A stretch of DNA of 64,000 bases, taken from Brevundimonas sp. SH203. Its GTDB lineage: Bacteria > Pseudomonadota > Alphaproteobacteria > Caulobacterales > Caulobacteraceae. Every line of letters begins with the position of its first letter. Within the stretch, counting starts at the first letter, position 1. The stretch is taken from contig NZ_BDMM01000007.1 of NCBI RefSeq assembly GCF_002157625.1, positions 62,001 through 126,000 of the forward strand, written 5' to 3'. A program made the position numbers and the translations under genes. Below, in pieces: positions 36,814 to 45,868 of this stretch. The notes under the pieces were generated by a model, which saw only the letters and a list, made by a program, of their open reading frames with translations, was not told the DNA's origin and made no database searches.

Positions 36814-36867
36814 CGAAATTGCACCGTGTTGCACTTTGCACCTTTTTCGGGGTGCAGTGCAATTTCG
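36814..36867. repeat. Nested inverted repeat between convergent genes
   Basis: An 11-bp perfect outer dyad CGAAATTGCAC/GTGCAATTTCG (36814-36824, 36857-36867) encloses an inner dyad TGCACC/GGTGCA (36837-36842, 36851-36856) with loop TTTTTCGG. TTGCAC also occurs as direct repeats at 36819, 36829 and 36836, the first two spaced exactly 10 bases. It sits between alaS and the convergent DUF2939 gene. It could be an RNA hairpin or a multi-site operator. Confidence 0.6.
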
Positions 36868-36874
36868 CCGCCGC

Positions 36875-37429
36875 TCACATCATCGGATCGGGCGTCAGGT
36901 CCACCCCGGCCAGTTTCCAGCTGAACGGCCCGCGCCGCTCCAGGATCAGCACCAGCTCGTCGTCGGGCCGGTCGTCGCGCGTCAGGGTCACGGCGAAGCG
37001 GTTCAGCCCGCGATAGGCCCAGGACTGGCGCACCTTGTCCTTGGGCGCGGCGGGGGTGTCGTCGGCGGGCACCGGCCGTTCCGGCTCCGGCGTCTCGGCC
37101 GACCGGACCAGGGCGGCGACCCCCTGCGGCGTGACGAAGTTGTCGACCGCCCCCTGCACCAGCGACGGCGCCAACAGCATTCCCAGCGCCGCCAGTCCCC
37201 GGTCGCCCTTGGCCCGTTCGCGGATTTCCAGCCGCGCGCGGGCGTTCAGCTCGCTTTTCAGACTGGCGCGGAAGGCGGGAAAATCGACCTGCCGCTCCAG
37301 CGCCGCCGCATCCCCGGCGCGCGCCGCCCGAACGATGGCCTGCGCCGCCATGAAGGGCGAGACGAACAGGGCGACGGCCAGGGCGACGATCCCGGCGATG
37401 ACGAGGCCGACGACGATCTTGCGGGTCAT
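36875..37429 (-). CDS. DUF2939 family protein, copy 1
   Basis: This is a 184-residue protein with an N-terminal transmembrane segment (about residues 5-27) and a periplasmic or cytoplasmic-facing domain. It fits DUF2939: SPFMAAQAIVRAARAGDAAA early, the VDFPAFRASLKSEL motif, and the C-terminal LILERRGPFSWKLAGVDLTP. Function unknown. It is the second of two adjacent members; the other ends 34 bases upstream. The two share the RGPF-x-WKL signature, which indicates a tandem duplication. Confidence 0.83.
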   Translation of the reverse strand: MTRKIVVGLVIAGIVALAVALFVSPFMAAQAIVRAARAGDAAALERQVDFPAFRASLKSELNARARLEIRERAKGDRGLAALGMLLAPSLVQGAVDNFVTPQGVAALVRSAETPEPERPVPADDTPAAPKDKVRQSWAYRGLNRFAVTLTRDDRPDDELVLILERRGPFSWKLAGVDLTPDPMM

Positions 37430-37463
37430 GATCCCTCCTTGGGCAAACGGATGGCGGGGCGGT

Positions 37464-38066
37464 TCATGGTCGGTCCTGCGGCGCGACCAGCGGCGCCGTC
37501 CCCTCGGGCAGGCCGATATGCACCAGCTTCCACTCGAAAGGTCCGCGCCGCTCGAAGGTGAACAGGGTGCGCGATCCGCCCTGGTCGGCGACCGCCATCC
37601 GCACCCGGTTGACGCTCCAATAGGCCGGGCGCGGCCAGGGCTTCTCGACCCGGGTTCCGGGCGTCGCGGCGGCCTGGGTCCGCTGGTTGGCGTAGCGACC
37701 CTCGCCCCGCAACAGGGCCGAAAGGGCCGCCGGCGTCAGATAGGCGTTCACGTCCGGCTGCGGCTGCAGCGGATTCTGCTGTTCCCACTGTCGCCGGAAG
37801 GCGCCGATGGGGTCTTCGAGGAAGGACGGCGCGGGCGCCAGGGCCTCGGGCCGGCCGACCAGCTGCGGCCGCAACGCCTGCCGCACGGCGCCGAAGTCGA
37901 TCAGCCGCGACAGCCCCGCCACGTCGCTGGCCTCGGCCGCCGACCGAATGGCGAAGAAGGCCACCGCCGGCGCGGCGAAGAAGGCCAGCACCACAGCGAC
38001 GACCGCCGCCAGCACCAGATTTCCGAACAGCCGCTTCACGAACGCATCCTCATTATCGCCGATCAT
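37464..38066 (-). CDS. DUF2939 family protein, copy 2
   Basis: This is a 200-residue paralog of its neighbour. A transmembrane helix occupies about residues 12-35 (GNLVLAAVVAVVLAFFAAPA), followed by SAAEASDVAGLSRLIDFGAV and the C-terminal FERRGPFEWKLVHIGLP. The middle is longer and richer in Pro/Gln than in copy 1. The start ATG at 38066 is preferred over an upstream GTG. The icd terminator lies just upstream of it on the same strand, so the pair is transcribed independently of icd. Confidence 0.8.
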   Translation of the reverse strand: MIGDNEDAFVKRLFGNLVLAAVVAVVLAFFAAPAVAFFAIRSAAEASDVAGLSRLIDFGAVRQALRPQLVGRPEALAPAPSFLEDPIGAFRRQWEQQNPLQPQPDVNAYLTPAALSALLRGEGRYANQRTQAAATPGTRVEKPWPRPAYWSVNRVRMAVADQGGSRTLFTFERRGPFEWKLVHIGLPEGTAPLVAPQDRP

Positions 38067-38091
38067 GCACGCCCTGGCCCTTCGCACAACG

Positions 38092-38123
38092 AAAAGCCCC
38101 GCCGGATCGCTCCGGCGGGGCCT
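38092..38123 (-). terminator. Intrinsic terminator of icd
   Basis: A perfect 10-bp stem GCCCCGCCGG/CCGGCGGGGC (38096-38105, 38112-38121) with loop ATCGCT is followed on the minus strand by TTTTC. It lies about 45 bases past the icd stop. Confidence 0.85.
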
Positions 38124-38169
38124 TCATTCTTGTAATCCTCCCCGGCGAAGCGGGGGAGAATCTGGCGGC

Positions 38170-39390
38170 TCAGCCGACGTCCGGCAGGGCGGCGCGCAGG
38201 TTTTCGGCGACCTTGTCCAGGAAGCCTTCGGTAGTCAGCCAGCCCTGTTGGTCGCCGACCAGCAGCGCCAGGTCCTTGGTCATCGAGCCGCTTTCGACGG
38301 TGTCCACGACCACCTTCTCCAGGGTGTCCGCGAACTGGTCCAGGGCGGTGTTGCCGTCCAGCTTGGCGCGGTGCTTGAAGCCGCGCGTCCAGGCGAAGAT
38401 CGAGGCGATGGAGTTGGTCGAGGTGGCCTCGCCCTTCTGGTGCTGGCGATAGTGACGGGTCACGGTGCCGTGGGCGGCTTCCGTTTCCAGCACCTTGCCG
38501 TCCGGCGTCATCAGCACCGAGGTCATCAGGCCCAGCGAGCCGAACCCTTGCGCCACCACGTCTGACTGCACGTCGCCGTCGTAGTTCTTGCACGCCCAGA
38601 CGAAGCCGCCCGACCACTTCATCGCCGCCGCGACCATGTCGTCGATCAGACGGTGTTCATAGGTCAGGCCGCGCGCCTTGAACTCGGCGGCGTAATGTTC
38701 GTCGAACACTTCCTGGAACAGATCCTTGAAGCGGCCGTCATAGGCTTTCAGGATGGTGTTCTTGGTCGACAGATAGACCGGATAGTTGCGCTGCAGCCCA
38801 TAGGCGAAGCTGGCGTGGGCGAACTCGCGGATCGAGGCGTCCTGGTTGTACATGGCCATGGCCACGCCGGCGCCCGGCGCCTTGTAAACCTCGTGTTCGA
38901 TCGTTTCGCCGTCCTCGCCGACGAACTTGATCGTCAGGGTGCCGGGGCCGGGCATCAGGAAGTCGGTGGCCTTGTACTGGTCGCCGAAGGCGTGGCGGCC
39001 CACGACGATGGGCTGGGTCCAGCCCGGCACCAGACGCGGCACGTTCGAGCAGATGATCGGCTCGCGGAAGACCACGCCGCCCAGGATGTTGCGGATGGTG
39101 CCGTTCGGCGACTTCCACATCTTCTTCAGGCCGAACTCCTTCACCCGGGCCTCGTCCGGGGTGATGGTGGCGCATTTGACGCCGACGCCGTGCTTCTGGA
39201 TCGCGTGGGCGGCGTCGATCGTCACCTGGTCGTCGGTGGCGTCGCGATGCTCCATGCCCAGGTCGTAGTAGTCCAGCTTCAGATCCAGGAACGGGAAGAC
39301 CAGCTTGTCCTTGATCATCTGCCAGATGATGCGGGTCATTTCGTCGCCGTCGATGTCGACGATGGGGTTTTCGACCTTGATCTTGGCCAT
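38170..39390 (-). CDS. icd: NADP-dependent isocitrate dehydrogenase
   Basis: This is a 406-residue dimeric, eukaryote-type isocitrate dehydrogenase that produces 2-oxoglutarate, CO2 and NADPH in the TCA cycle. The start gives [19 protein letters not shown], substrate residues appear in the [13 protein letters not shown] region, the metal ligands in YDGDVQSD, and [18 protein letters not shown] is the cofactor/hinge region. Length and motifs match the alphaproteobacterial form. It is a monocistronic gene with its own terminator. Confidence 0.98.
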   Translation of the reverse strand: MAKIKVENPIVDIDGDEMTRIIWQMIKDKLVFPFLDLKLDYYDLGMEHRDATDDQVTIDAAHAIQKHGVGVKCATITPDEARVKEFGLKKMWKSPNGTIRNILGGVVFREPIICSNVPRLVPGWTQPIVVGRHAFGDQYKATDFLMPGPGTLTIKFVGEDGETIEHEVYKAPGAGVAMAMYNQDASIREFAHASFAYGLQRNYPVYLSTKNTILKAYDGRFKDLFQEVFDEHYAAEFKARGLTYEHRLIDDMVAAAMKWSGGFVWACKNYDGDVQSDVVAQGFGSLGLMTSVLMTPDGKVLETEAAHGTVTRHYRQHQKGEATSTNSIASIFAWTRGFKHRAKLDGNTALDQFADTLEKVVVDTVESGSMTKDLALLVGDQQGWLTTEGFLDKVAENLRAALPDVG

Positions 39391-39571
39391 GCGCGTGTCC
39401 GCCTATGAGCTTTGGGGAAGGAATATCGTGGCGGCGGTATAGCGGGGCCGCGCGTTCACGCAAACCCCGGCCCGCCGTTAACCCTGCCCGGAAAAAGCCG
39501 TCCGCCGTCAAGCTGAACCCGATGCGCCCCTTCGGATTCCGTCAGACCTCGAAACGACGACGGACGACCGA

Positions 39572-39739
39572 ATGACGGATGAGGAACGCGATCTGGTCCG
39601 CCAATGGATCGCCGTCTTCCGCGAGCCGCCGCCGGTGGTCGATGCGGAACTGATGCGCAGGCTGATCGCTGAACGACAAGCGACGCAGCAGGAAACGCGA
39701 CCATGTCAGACAAGACGTTCAAGCCCGGCGACAAGGTGA
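39572..39739 (+). CDS. Possible 55-residue protein overlapping the DUF2945 gene
   Basis: This is a short reading frame from ATG 39572 encoding a charged helical peptide (begins MTDEERDLVRQWIAVFREPP, then VVDAELMRRLIAERQ). It overlaps the following gene by 37 bases in another frame. Composition before the overlap is protein-like and its position right before a coupled two-gene set is suggestive. There is no clear Shine-Dalgarno sequence. It may equally be non-coding leader. Confidence 0.4.
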   Translation: MTDEERDLVRQWIAVFREPPPVVDAELMRRLIAERQATQQETRPCQTRRSSPATR

Positions 39740-39915
39740 AGTGGGACCACAGCCAGGGCGCGACGACCGGCAAGGTGGTCAGGAAGGTCACGTCCGAAAC
39801 CCATATCAAGGGCCACAAGGTTGCGGCGTCGAAGGATAGGCCGGAATATATCGTCGAGAGCGCCAAGACCGGCGCACGCGCGGCGCACAGGCCGTCGGAG
39901 TTGAAGAAGGCATGA
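39703..39915 (+). CDS. DUF2945/HVA1 family tudor-like small protein
   Basis: This is a 70-residue basic protein of the DUF2945 (hypervirulence-associated HVA1, TUDOR-like) family: MSDKTFKPGDKVKWDHSQGA opens the barrel, followed by TTGKVVRKVTSETHIKGHK and RPEYIVESAKTG. The fold may bind nucleic acid or protein; the role in bacteria is unknown. The stop overlaps the start of the DUF1176 gene by four bases. Confidence 0.88.
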   Translation: MSDKTFKPGDKVKWDHSQGATTGKVVRKVTSETHIKGHKVAASKDRPEYIVESAKTGARAAHRPSELKKA

Positions 39916-41057
39916 TCCATCCGCGCCTGATGGCGGCCGTCGCCGCGTCCGCCCTTGCTTTTGCCGTGGCCGCCTGTGGCGACAGGGACGCCGCCAGGAA
40001 GACCGACGCTCCCCGGCCGGCCGCCGCCGCGACCACGGCGTCCGTCGCAGCCGCCCCCGTGCTTCAGATCGCCAGCGAGACGAAGCAGTTCCGCGACTGG
40101 AGCGCCACCTGCGGCAACGACGGAACCTGCTGGGCCTTCGGCTTCGCCTCGGGCGGCGACGGCGGCTGGCTCCGCATCACGCTCGCCCCCGGCCCGGACG
40201 CCAGACCTCATATCCTGTTCGGCTATTGGCCCGACGGCGATGCGAAGGGGCCGCCCCGGATCGGCCTGACCATCGACGGCCGGGATTTCGCCGCCGCGCT
40301 GAACGCCGCAAGCGAGGCGGACGCGCCCATCGGCGAGATTGTTTCAGATGCCCGCCCGATCATCGACCTGTTGGCCCAGGGCAAGGTCGCCACCATCCGC
40401 GGCGCCTCCGCCCAGGACATTTCCTTGAACGGCGCGGCGGCCGCCCTGTTGTGGATCGACGAGAAACAGGGTCGCCTCGATACGCCCACGGCCCTGATGC
40501 GGCGCGGCGACAAGCCGGCCTCTACCGTGCCGGCCGCCCCCCAGCTGCCCGTGGTCGCCGCCGGGCCCGCCGTCGATCAGACCGGCTTCGGCGATGAGAA
40601 CCAGACCGTGCCCGCCGCCCTCCGTTCCCGCACCGAGGTCGGAAACTGCCTGAAGGAATCGGTCGTGCCGGACGTCAGCGACATGGTCATGTCCGCCCGG
40701 CTGGACGCCCGCACCGAACTGTGGGCCGTGCCCTGCGGCTCGGGCGCCTATAACGTCACCCACTACTGGTATCTGACCGGCCCCGGCGGCCGCGATCCGC
40801 GCCCCGCCGCCCTGATCGGGACCGCCGGCCCGGGGGCGGACCCGACCTCGCCTGACAACGCCACCGTCAACGGTGGATACGATCCCGGGAGCCGCACCCT
40901 GTCCGCCTTCGCCAAGGGGCGCGGCATCGGCGACTGCGGCGCGGCCCAGACCTGGACCTGGACGGGCCAGCGCTTCGTCCTGACGCGCGAAAGCACCATG
41001 GGCGAATGCGCCGGCGTGCCGGCCGACCTGTGGCCCGTCGCCTGGCGCACGCGGTAA
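39912..41057 (+). CDS. DUF1176 domain lipoprotein
   Basis: This is a 381-residue predicted lipoprotein (lipobox AVAAC, lipidated C22). The rest follows the DUF1176 pattern: FRDWSATCGNDGTCWAFGF near residue 57-75, a middle region with LLWIDEKQGRLDTPTALM, and a C-terminal repeat with TELWAVPCGSGAYN and AQTWTWTGQRFVLTRES. Four or more cysteines suggest disulfide-stabilised periplasmic domains. Function is unknown. It is translationally coupled to the DUF2945 gene. Confidence 0.85.
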   Translation: MIHPRLMAAVAASALAFAVAACGDRDAARKTDAPRPAAAATTASVAAAPVLQIASETKQFRDWSATCGNDGTCWAFGFASGGDGGWLRITLAPGPDARPHILFGYWPDGDAKGPPRIGLTIDGRDFAAALNAASEADAPIGEIVSDARPIIDLLAQGKVATIRGASAQDISLNGAAAALLWIDEKQGRLDTPTALMRRGDKPASTVPAAPQLPVVAAGPAVDQTGFGDENQTVPAALRSRTEVGNCLKESVVPDVSDMVMSARLDARTELWAVPCGSGAYNVTHYWYLTGPGGRDPRPAALIGTAGPGADPTSPDNATVNGGYDPGSRTLSAFAKGRGIGDCGAAQTWTWTGQRFVLTRESTMGECAGVPADLWPVAWRTR

Positions 41058-41069
41058 GGCCGCCGCCGA

Positions 41070-42905
41070 TCAGGCTTGGGCGGCGACCCAGCCGTTGACG
41101 ATCCGCTCCAGCACCGACAGCGGCACGCCGCCGGCGGCCAGGGCCGTGTCGTGGAAGCCCTTGATGTCGAACTTCGGCCCCAGGGTCGTCTTGGCCTTTT
41201 CACGCAGGCGGACCCATTCGTTGTGCCCGACCTTGTAGGCGCAGGCCTGGCCCGGCCAGCCGCAATAGCGTTCGACCTCGGACGTCGCCGCGCCCTCCTG
41301 ATCGCCATAGGCCTCCATCATGTAGCGGATGCCCTCTTCGCGGCTCCAGCCCTTGGAATGGATGCCGGTATCGACCACCAAGCGCGCGGCGCGGAACATC
41401 AGCGATTGCAGGTAGCCGATCTGACCCACCGGATCGTTCTCATAGGCGCCCAGTTCGTCGGCCAGCTGTTCGGCGTATAGCCCCCAGCCCTCGACATAGC
41501 TGGAGAAGCCCAGCAGGTTCATCAGCAGCGGCGCGGACTCGCTCTCTTGCTGGAGGCTGATCTGCAGATGGTGGCCCGGCGTCGCCTCGTGATAGGTCAG
41601 GGTCGGCAGGGTCCAGGACGGCCATTCCGCCGTGTCCTTCAGATTGATCCAGTAGATGCCGGGCCGCGTCCCATCCAGGCTGGGCGAGTTGTAATAGCCC
41701 ATCGGCGCGCCGGCCTCGATCTCGGGCGGGACGCGCTTGATCTCGACCTTGGCCTTGGGCAGTCGGCCGAAGGCGTTGGGCAGGCGGGCCTGCATGTCGG
41801 CCATCTGGGCGTTCAGCTTGGCGATCAGCTCGGCCTTGCCCGCGTCAGTGTTGGCGTAGACGTACTTCGGGTCGTCCCCCAGGGCCTTGATCCGCTCGGC
41901 GACCGAACCCTGCGTCAACCCTTGCGCCTTCAGCAGCCCATCGGCGCGCGCGGTGAGATCGGCCATCTGTTCCACGCCGGTGCGGTGGATTTCGTCGGCG
42001 GTCAGCCGGGTCGTGGTGATGTAGCGCAGGCTGTTGGCGTAATACTGCTCGCCCTGCGGCAGGCGGCGCACCGAGGCTTCGTGCACGGCGTTCGGCTGGG
42101 CCGCCTTCAGGACGGCGTTCTGGGCGGCCAGGGCCGGATAGACCCGCTCGGTCACAAGCCGTTCGACCTGGGCGCCCCAGTCGCCGGTCAGGCCCTTGGC
42201 GCGGGCGCGGTCCACGACCGATTGGGTCAGGGGCGAGGTCGCCGCCGGGGTCGCCAGGACGCCGTCCTGCTGGCGGATCGCCTTGGCCAGGATGAAGTCG
42301 GGCGGCACGACGCCGAGCGCATAGTCTTCCTTCAGTCGATCCGTCTCGGCCAGCAGCACGTCGGCGAAGGCGTTGACGCGCGCCACATAGGCGTCGGCGT
42401 CGGCGGCCGTCTCGATGGTGTGCTGATTGGCCAGGAAGTCGGGCGTGGACTGATAGGCGCCGCCCTGCTGACTGACCCGGTACGGATTGGGCCAGCCGCC
42501 CTGGCCATAAGGAATGGCGTAGGTGGCGATGACCCCGTCCAGATTGTCCTTGATGCTGTCGTAATAGTTCAGATTGCGGGGCGACAGGGCGCGGCGGTCG
42601 ATCCGGGCCAGGTCGGCGGCCTGCTGGCGGATGAAGGCCCGCTGGCTCTCCTCCTCGGCCTGGGTGGGGGCGGTCAGCTGCGACTTGGCGGCGGCGCGCG
42701 CCCCCTTGTCCAGGCCGAACATGGTCACGACCTCGGGCGCGCGGTCCAGCGTGCCCTCGAACGCCTTGTCCATGAAGGTCTTGAAGGCGCCGTCCGTCCC
42801 CCCGGCGGCGTCGCCGTCCTGCGGGCGGGCCACGGCGGCGCCCCCGACGGCGCAAAGTCCCGCGCCCAGGGCGGCGGACTGAAGAAGGCGGCGACGATCC
42901 AGCAT
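41070..42905 (-). CDS. DUF885 family protein, Tat-exported
   Basis: This is a 611-residue protein of the DUF885 family. The N-terminus MLDRRRLLQSAALGAG has a twin-arginine signal, so it should be exported folded. The metallopeptidase-like signature is visible as TYHEATPGHHLQI, and EEGIRYMMEAYGDQEGAATSEVERYC is also typical. These proteins are probable carboxypeptidases acting on small peptides, but few are characterised. It ends 12 bases from the convergent DUF1176 gene, with no space for separate terminators. Confidence 0.88.
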   Translation of the reverse strand: MLDRRRLLQSAALGAGLCAVGGAAVARPQDGDAAGGTDGAFKTFMDKAFEGTLDRAPEVVTMFGLDKGARAAAKSQLTAPTQAEEESQRAFIRQQAADLARIDRRALSPRNLNYYDSIKDNLDGVIATYAIPYGQGGWPNPYRVSQQGGAYQSTPDFLANQHTIETAADADAYVARVNAFADVLLAETDRLKEDYALGVVPPDFILAKAIRQQDGVLATPAATSPLTQSVVDRARAKGLTGDWGAQVERLVTERVYPALAAQNAVLKAAQPNAVHEASVRRLPQGEQYYANSLRYITTTRLTADEIHRTGVEQMADLTARADGLLKAQGLTQGSVAERIKALGDDPKYVYANTDAGKAELIAKLNAQMADMQARLPNAFGRLPKAKVEIKRVPPEIEAGAPMGYYNSPSLDGTRPGIYWINLKDTAEWPSWTLPTLTYHEATPGHHLQISLQQESESAPLLMNLLGFSSYVEGWGLYAEQLADELGAYENDPVGQIGYLQSLMFRAARLVVDTGIHSKGWSREEGIRYMMEAYGDQEGAATSEVERYCGWPGQACAYKVGHNEWVRLREKAKTTLGPKFDIKGFHDTALAAGGVPLSVLERIVNGWVAAQA

Positions 42906-42995
42906 GACGTTCTCCCCACGGACGATGCGGCAATGGAGACCGCACGGCCGGGCGCGGCAAGTGAAATCGCCGCAAGGGTCGCCCGGCCCGCGAAG

Positions 42996-43026
42996 AAAAA
43001 GGCCCGGCGGATCGCTCCGCCGGGCC
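42996..43026 (-). terminator. Intrinsic terminator of pnp
   Basis: A perfect 10-bp stem GGCCCGGCGG/CCGCCGGGCC (43001-43010, 43017-43026) with loop ATCGCT is followed on the minus strand by TTTTTC. It is about 28 bases beyond the pnp stop and shares its loop with the icd terminator. Confidence 0.88.
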
Positions 43027-43053
43027 TCGCTCTCGTCTCGGGTTCGACGTCGC

Positions 43054-45285
43054 CTAGTCGCGACGACGACGGCCGCGATCGCCGCCGCGGTCGCCGTCAC
43101 GCTTGGGACGGCCGCCGGTGTCTTCCGACAGGGGGGCTTCGCCGCGTTCGGCGCGTTCGGCGTTGATCTTGTCGGTGATGTCCTCGCCGGTTTCCTGATC
43201 GACGACCTTCATCGACAGCTTGGTCTTGCCGCGATCGTCGAAGCCCAGGAACTTGACCTTGACCTCCTGGCCTTCCGACAGGACGTCGGCCGGGTTGGCG
43301 ACGCGTTCCAGAGCGATCTGGGACACATGGACCAGGCCGTCCTTGGCGCCGAAGAAGTTCACGAAGGCGCCGAAGTCGACGACCTTCACGACCTTGCCGG
43401 TGTAGATGGTTCCGACTTCCGGTTCCGAGGCGATGGACTGAATCCAGGCCTTGGCGGCGTCGATCTTCTCCTGGTCGTTGGCGGCGACCTTGATGGTGCC
43501 GTCGTCGCCGATGTCGATCTTGGCGCCGGTCTTCTCGACGATCTCGCGGATCACCTTGCCGCCCGAACCGATCACTTCACGGATCTTGTCGACCGCGATC
43601 TTGATGGTTTCGATCTTGGGCGCGTGTTCGCCCAGTTCGGTGCGCGGCGCGTCCATAGCCTTGGACATCTCGTCCAGGATGTGCAGGCGACCGGCCGAGG
43701 CCTGCGTCAGGGCCTGCTCCATGATCTCCTTGGTGATGCCGGCGACCTTGATGTCCATCTGCAGGCTGGTGATGCCCTGCGACGTGCCGGCGACCTTGAA
43801 GTCCATGTCGCCCAGGTGATCTTCGTCGCCCAGGATGTCCGACAGGATGGCGAACTCGCCCGACGGCTCCAGGATCAGACCCATGGCGATGCCCGAGACC
43901 GGACGGACCAGCGGCACGCCGGCGTCCATCAGGGCCAGCGACGAACCGCAGACCGTGGCCATCGAGGACGAGCCGTTCGACTCGGTGATCTCCGACACCA
44001 GACGGATGGTGTAGGGGAAGTCTTCCTTGGTCGGCAGCATCGGACGGATCGCGCGCCAGGCCAGCTTGCCGTGACCGATCTCGCGACGGCCGGGCGAACC
44101 CATGCGGCCCGCTTCACCCACCGAATAGGGGGGGAAGTTGTAGTGCAGCAGGAAGCTTTCCTTGTAGGTGCCCTGCAGGCTGTCGATGTACTGCTCGTCC
44201 TCGCCGGTGCCGAGCGTGGCGACGACCAGGGCCTGGGTTTCGCCGCGCGTGAACAGGGCCGAACCGTGGGTGCGCGGCAGGACGCCGACTTCCGACACGA
44301 TGGCGCGGACCTTGTCCAGGGCGCGACCGTCGACGCGGTGGGCGTTCTCGATGATGTCGCGACGCAGGACCTCGGCTTCGCATTCCTTGAAGGCGGCCGA
44401 GAACTTGGAGCCGTCGACGCCGTCGGGGTTCTCGTCGGTCTTCACCAGCTTGGCGGCGGCGGTCTTCTTGGCCGCGTCGACGCCCGAGCGACGCTCGTAC
44501 TTGCCGGCGTGGGTGTAGGCGGTCTTGATGTCCTCGCCGACCAGCGACTTGATCGAGGCGACCACGTCGGAGTGGTCTTCGGCCTGGAAGTCGAACGGCT
44601 CCTTGGCGGCGTGTTCGGCCAGATCGATGATGGCGTCGATGACCGGCTGCATGCCCGCGTGCGCGAACATCAGGGCCTCAAGCATCTTCTCTTCCGACAG
44701 CTCCTTGGCTTCGGATTCGACCATCATCAGGGCGTCCTGCGTGCCGGCGACCACCAGGTCGAGGTCCGAGGTCGGCACCTGGTCGATGGTCGGGTTCAGC
44801 ACCAGCTCGCCGTCGATCAGGCCGACGCGCGCCGCGCCGATCGGGCCCATGAAGGGCACGCCCGAAATGGTCAGGGCGGCCGAGGCGGCGACCATGCCCA
44901 GAACGTCGGGGTCGTTCTCCATGTCGTGCTGCAGCACGGTGACGACGACCTGGGTCTCGTTCTTGAAGCCCTTGACGAACAGCGGGCGGATCGGACGGTC
45001 GATCAGGCGGGAAACCAGCGTCTCCTTCTCCGACGGACGGCCTTCACGCTTGAAGTAGCCGCCCGGAATCTTGCCGGCGGCGAAGGTCTTTTCCTGGTAG
45101 TTGACGGTCAGGGGGAAGAAATCCAGGCCCGGCTTGGGGGCGCGGCCATAGACGACGGTGGCCAGAACCACGGTCTCGCCGTAGGTCGCCAGCACGGCGC
45201 CGTCGGCCTGGCGGGCGATGCGGCCCGTCTCCAGGGTCAGCGGGCGTCCGGCCCAGTCGATCGTCTTGCGTTTGATGTCGAACAT
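43054..45285 (-). CDS. pnp: Polyribonucleotide nucleotidyltransferase
   Basis: This is a 743-residue PNPase, the 3'-5' phosphorolytic exoribonuclease of the degradosome. It has two RNase PH domains (for example [26 protein letters not shown] segment with catalytic acidic residues, and [20 protein letters not shown]), then a KH domain ([20 protein letters not shown]) and an S1 domain ([20 protein letters not shown]). The C-terminal tail is basic and acidic-rich ([10 protein letters not shown]), as in Caulobacter, where it contacts RNase E. It follows rpsO after a 241-base region with a hairpin. Confidence 0.97.
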   Translation of the reverse strand: MFDIKRKTIDWAGRPLTLETGRIARQADGAVLATYGETVVLATVVYGRAPKPGLDFFPLTVNYQEKTFAAGKIPGGYFKREGRPSEKETLVSRLIDRPIRPLFVKGFKNETQVVVTVLQHDMENDPDVLGMVAASAALTISGVPFMGPIGAARVGLIDGELVLNPTIDQVPTSDLDLVVAGTQDALMMVESEAKELSEEKMLEALMFAHAGMQPVIDAIIDLAEHAAKEPFDFQAEDHSDVVASIKSLVGEDIKTAYTHAGKYERRSGVDAAKKTAAAKLVKTDENPDGVDGSKFSAAFKECEAEVLRRDIIENAHRVDGRALDKVRAIVSEVGVLPRTHGSALFTRGETQALVVATLGTGEDEQYIDSLQGTYKESFLLHYNFPPYSVGEAGRMGSPGRREIGHGKLAWRAIRPMLPTKEDFPYTIRLVSEITESNGSSSMATVCGSSLALMDAGVPLVRPVSGIAMGLILEPSGEFAILSDILGDEDHLGDMDFKVAGTSQGITSLQMDIKVAGITKEIMEQALTQASAGRLHILDEMSKAMDAPRTELGEHAPKIETIKIAVDKIREVIGSGGKVIREIVEKTGAKIDIGDDGTIKVAANDQEKIDAAKAWIQSIASEPEVGTIYTGKVVKVVDFGAFVNFFGAKDGLVHVSQIALERVANPADVLSEGQEVKVKFLGFDDRGKTKLSMKVVDQETGEDITDKINAERAERGEAPLSEDTGGRPKRDGDRGGDRGRRRRD

Positions 45286-45468
45286 ATTTCGTCTTTCGTA
45301 TCCCGGACGGCGTATTCCGTGCGGGGTCCCATCATGGGGTGGAGCGCGGGGCGTTCAGTCCCGAGGTCCGTGGGGCGCCGCGCCATCGCGAACGACCCGG
45401 TCGAGGACCGCCTGGCCCTCGCGTCTGCGCCTTAGGTCCGAGGCGCGCGGTCGTCTCTAGTCGCACAA

Positions 45469-45498
45469 CGAGGCGCGGACGTGACCGCCCGCGCCTCG
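45469..45498 (-). terminator. Hairpin between rpsO and pnp
   Basis: A perfect 10-bp stem CGAGGCGCGG/CCGCGCCTCG (45469-45478, 45489-45498) lies about 28 bases after the rpsO stop. In E. coli the same interval holds a partial rpsO terminator and the RNase III-processed pnp leader that allows autoregulation; a similar role is inferred here. The T-run is poor, consistent with partial read-through. Confidence 0.55.
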
Positions 45499-45526
45499 AA
45501 AGCGTTATTCAAACTCGTCCGGCGCC

Positions 45527-45796
45527 TTAGCGGCGCAGGCCCAGCTTGGCGATGAGCGCCTGGTAGCGGCCGGCGTCGACCTTGTTCAGGTGGTCGAGCA
45601 GGCGGCGACGTTGCGACACCATCTTCAGAAGGCCACGACGCGAGTGGTTGTCCTTCTTGTGGGTCTTGAAGTGTTCGGTCAGGTTGGCGATGCGTTCCGA
45701 CAGGATCGCGACCTGAACCTCGGCCGAGCCGGTGTCGCCGGCGGAGCGGGCGTTATCGGCGATGATCTCGTGCTTGCGTTCAGCAGTAACCGACAT
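45527..45796 (-). CDS. rpsO: 30S ribosomal protein S15
   Basis: This is an 89-residue S15, a primary 16S rRNA binding protein of the 30S platform. The sequence [19 protein letters not shown] and [19 protein letters not shown] contains the conserved helices and rRNA contacts. A GGGAGA Shine-Dalgarno sequence precedes the ATG. It sits between truB and pnp in the conserved order. In E. coli S15 represses its own mRNA; no such element was identified here. Confidence 0.98.
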   Translation of the reverse strand: MSVTAERKHEIIADNARSAGDTGSAEVQVAILSERIANLTEHFKTHKKDNHSRRGLLKMVSQRRRLLDHLNKVDAGRYQALIAKLGLRR

Positions 45797-45813
45797 CGAA
45801 AGTCTCCCTTGGT

Positions 45814-45843
45814 GGCCTACCGCGCGTCGCGCTGCATGAGGCC
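45814..45843. repeat. 30-bp hairpin repeat, copy 1
   Basis: First of three 30-bp elements in this operon. It begins GGCCTACC and ends TGAGGCC, with core stem GCGC-GTC-GCGC. It lies in the rpsO-truB gap, 18 bases upstream of the rpsO start in the direction of transcription. Confidence 0.8.
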
Positions 45844-45868
45844 GGGTTGGAGTCCCCTGATCAGGCGA

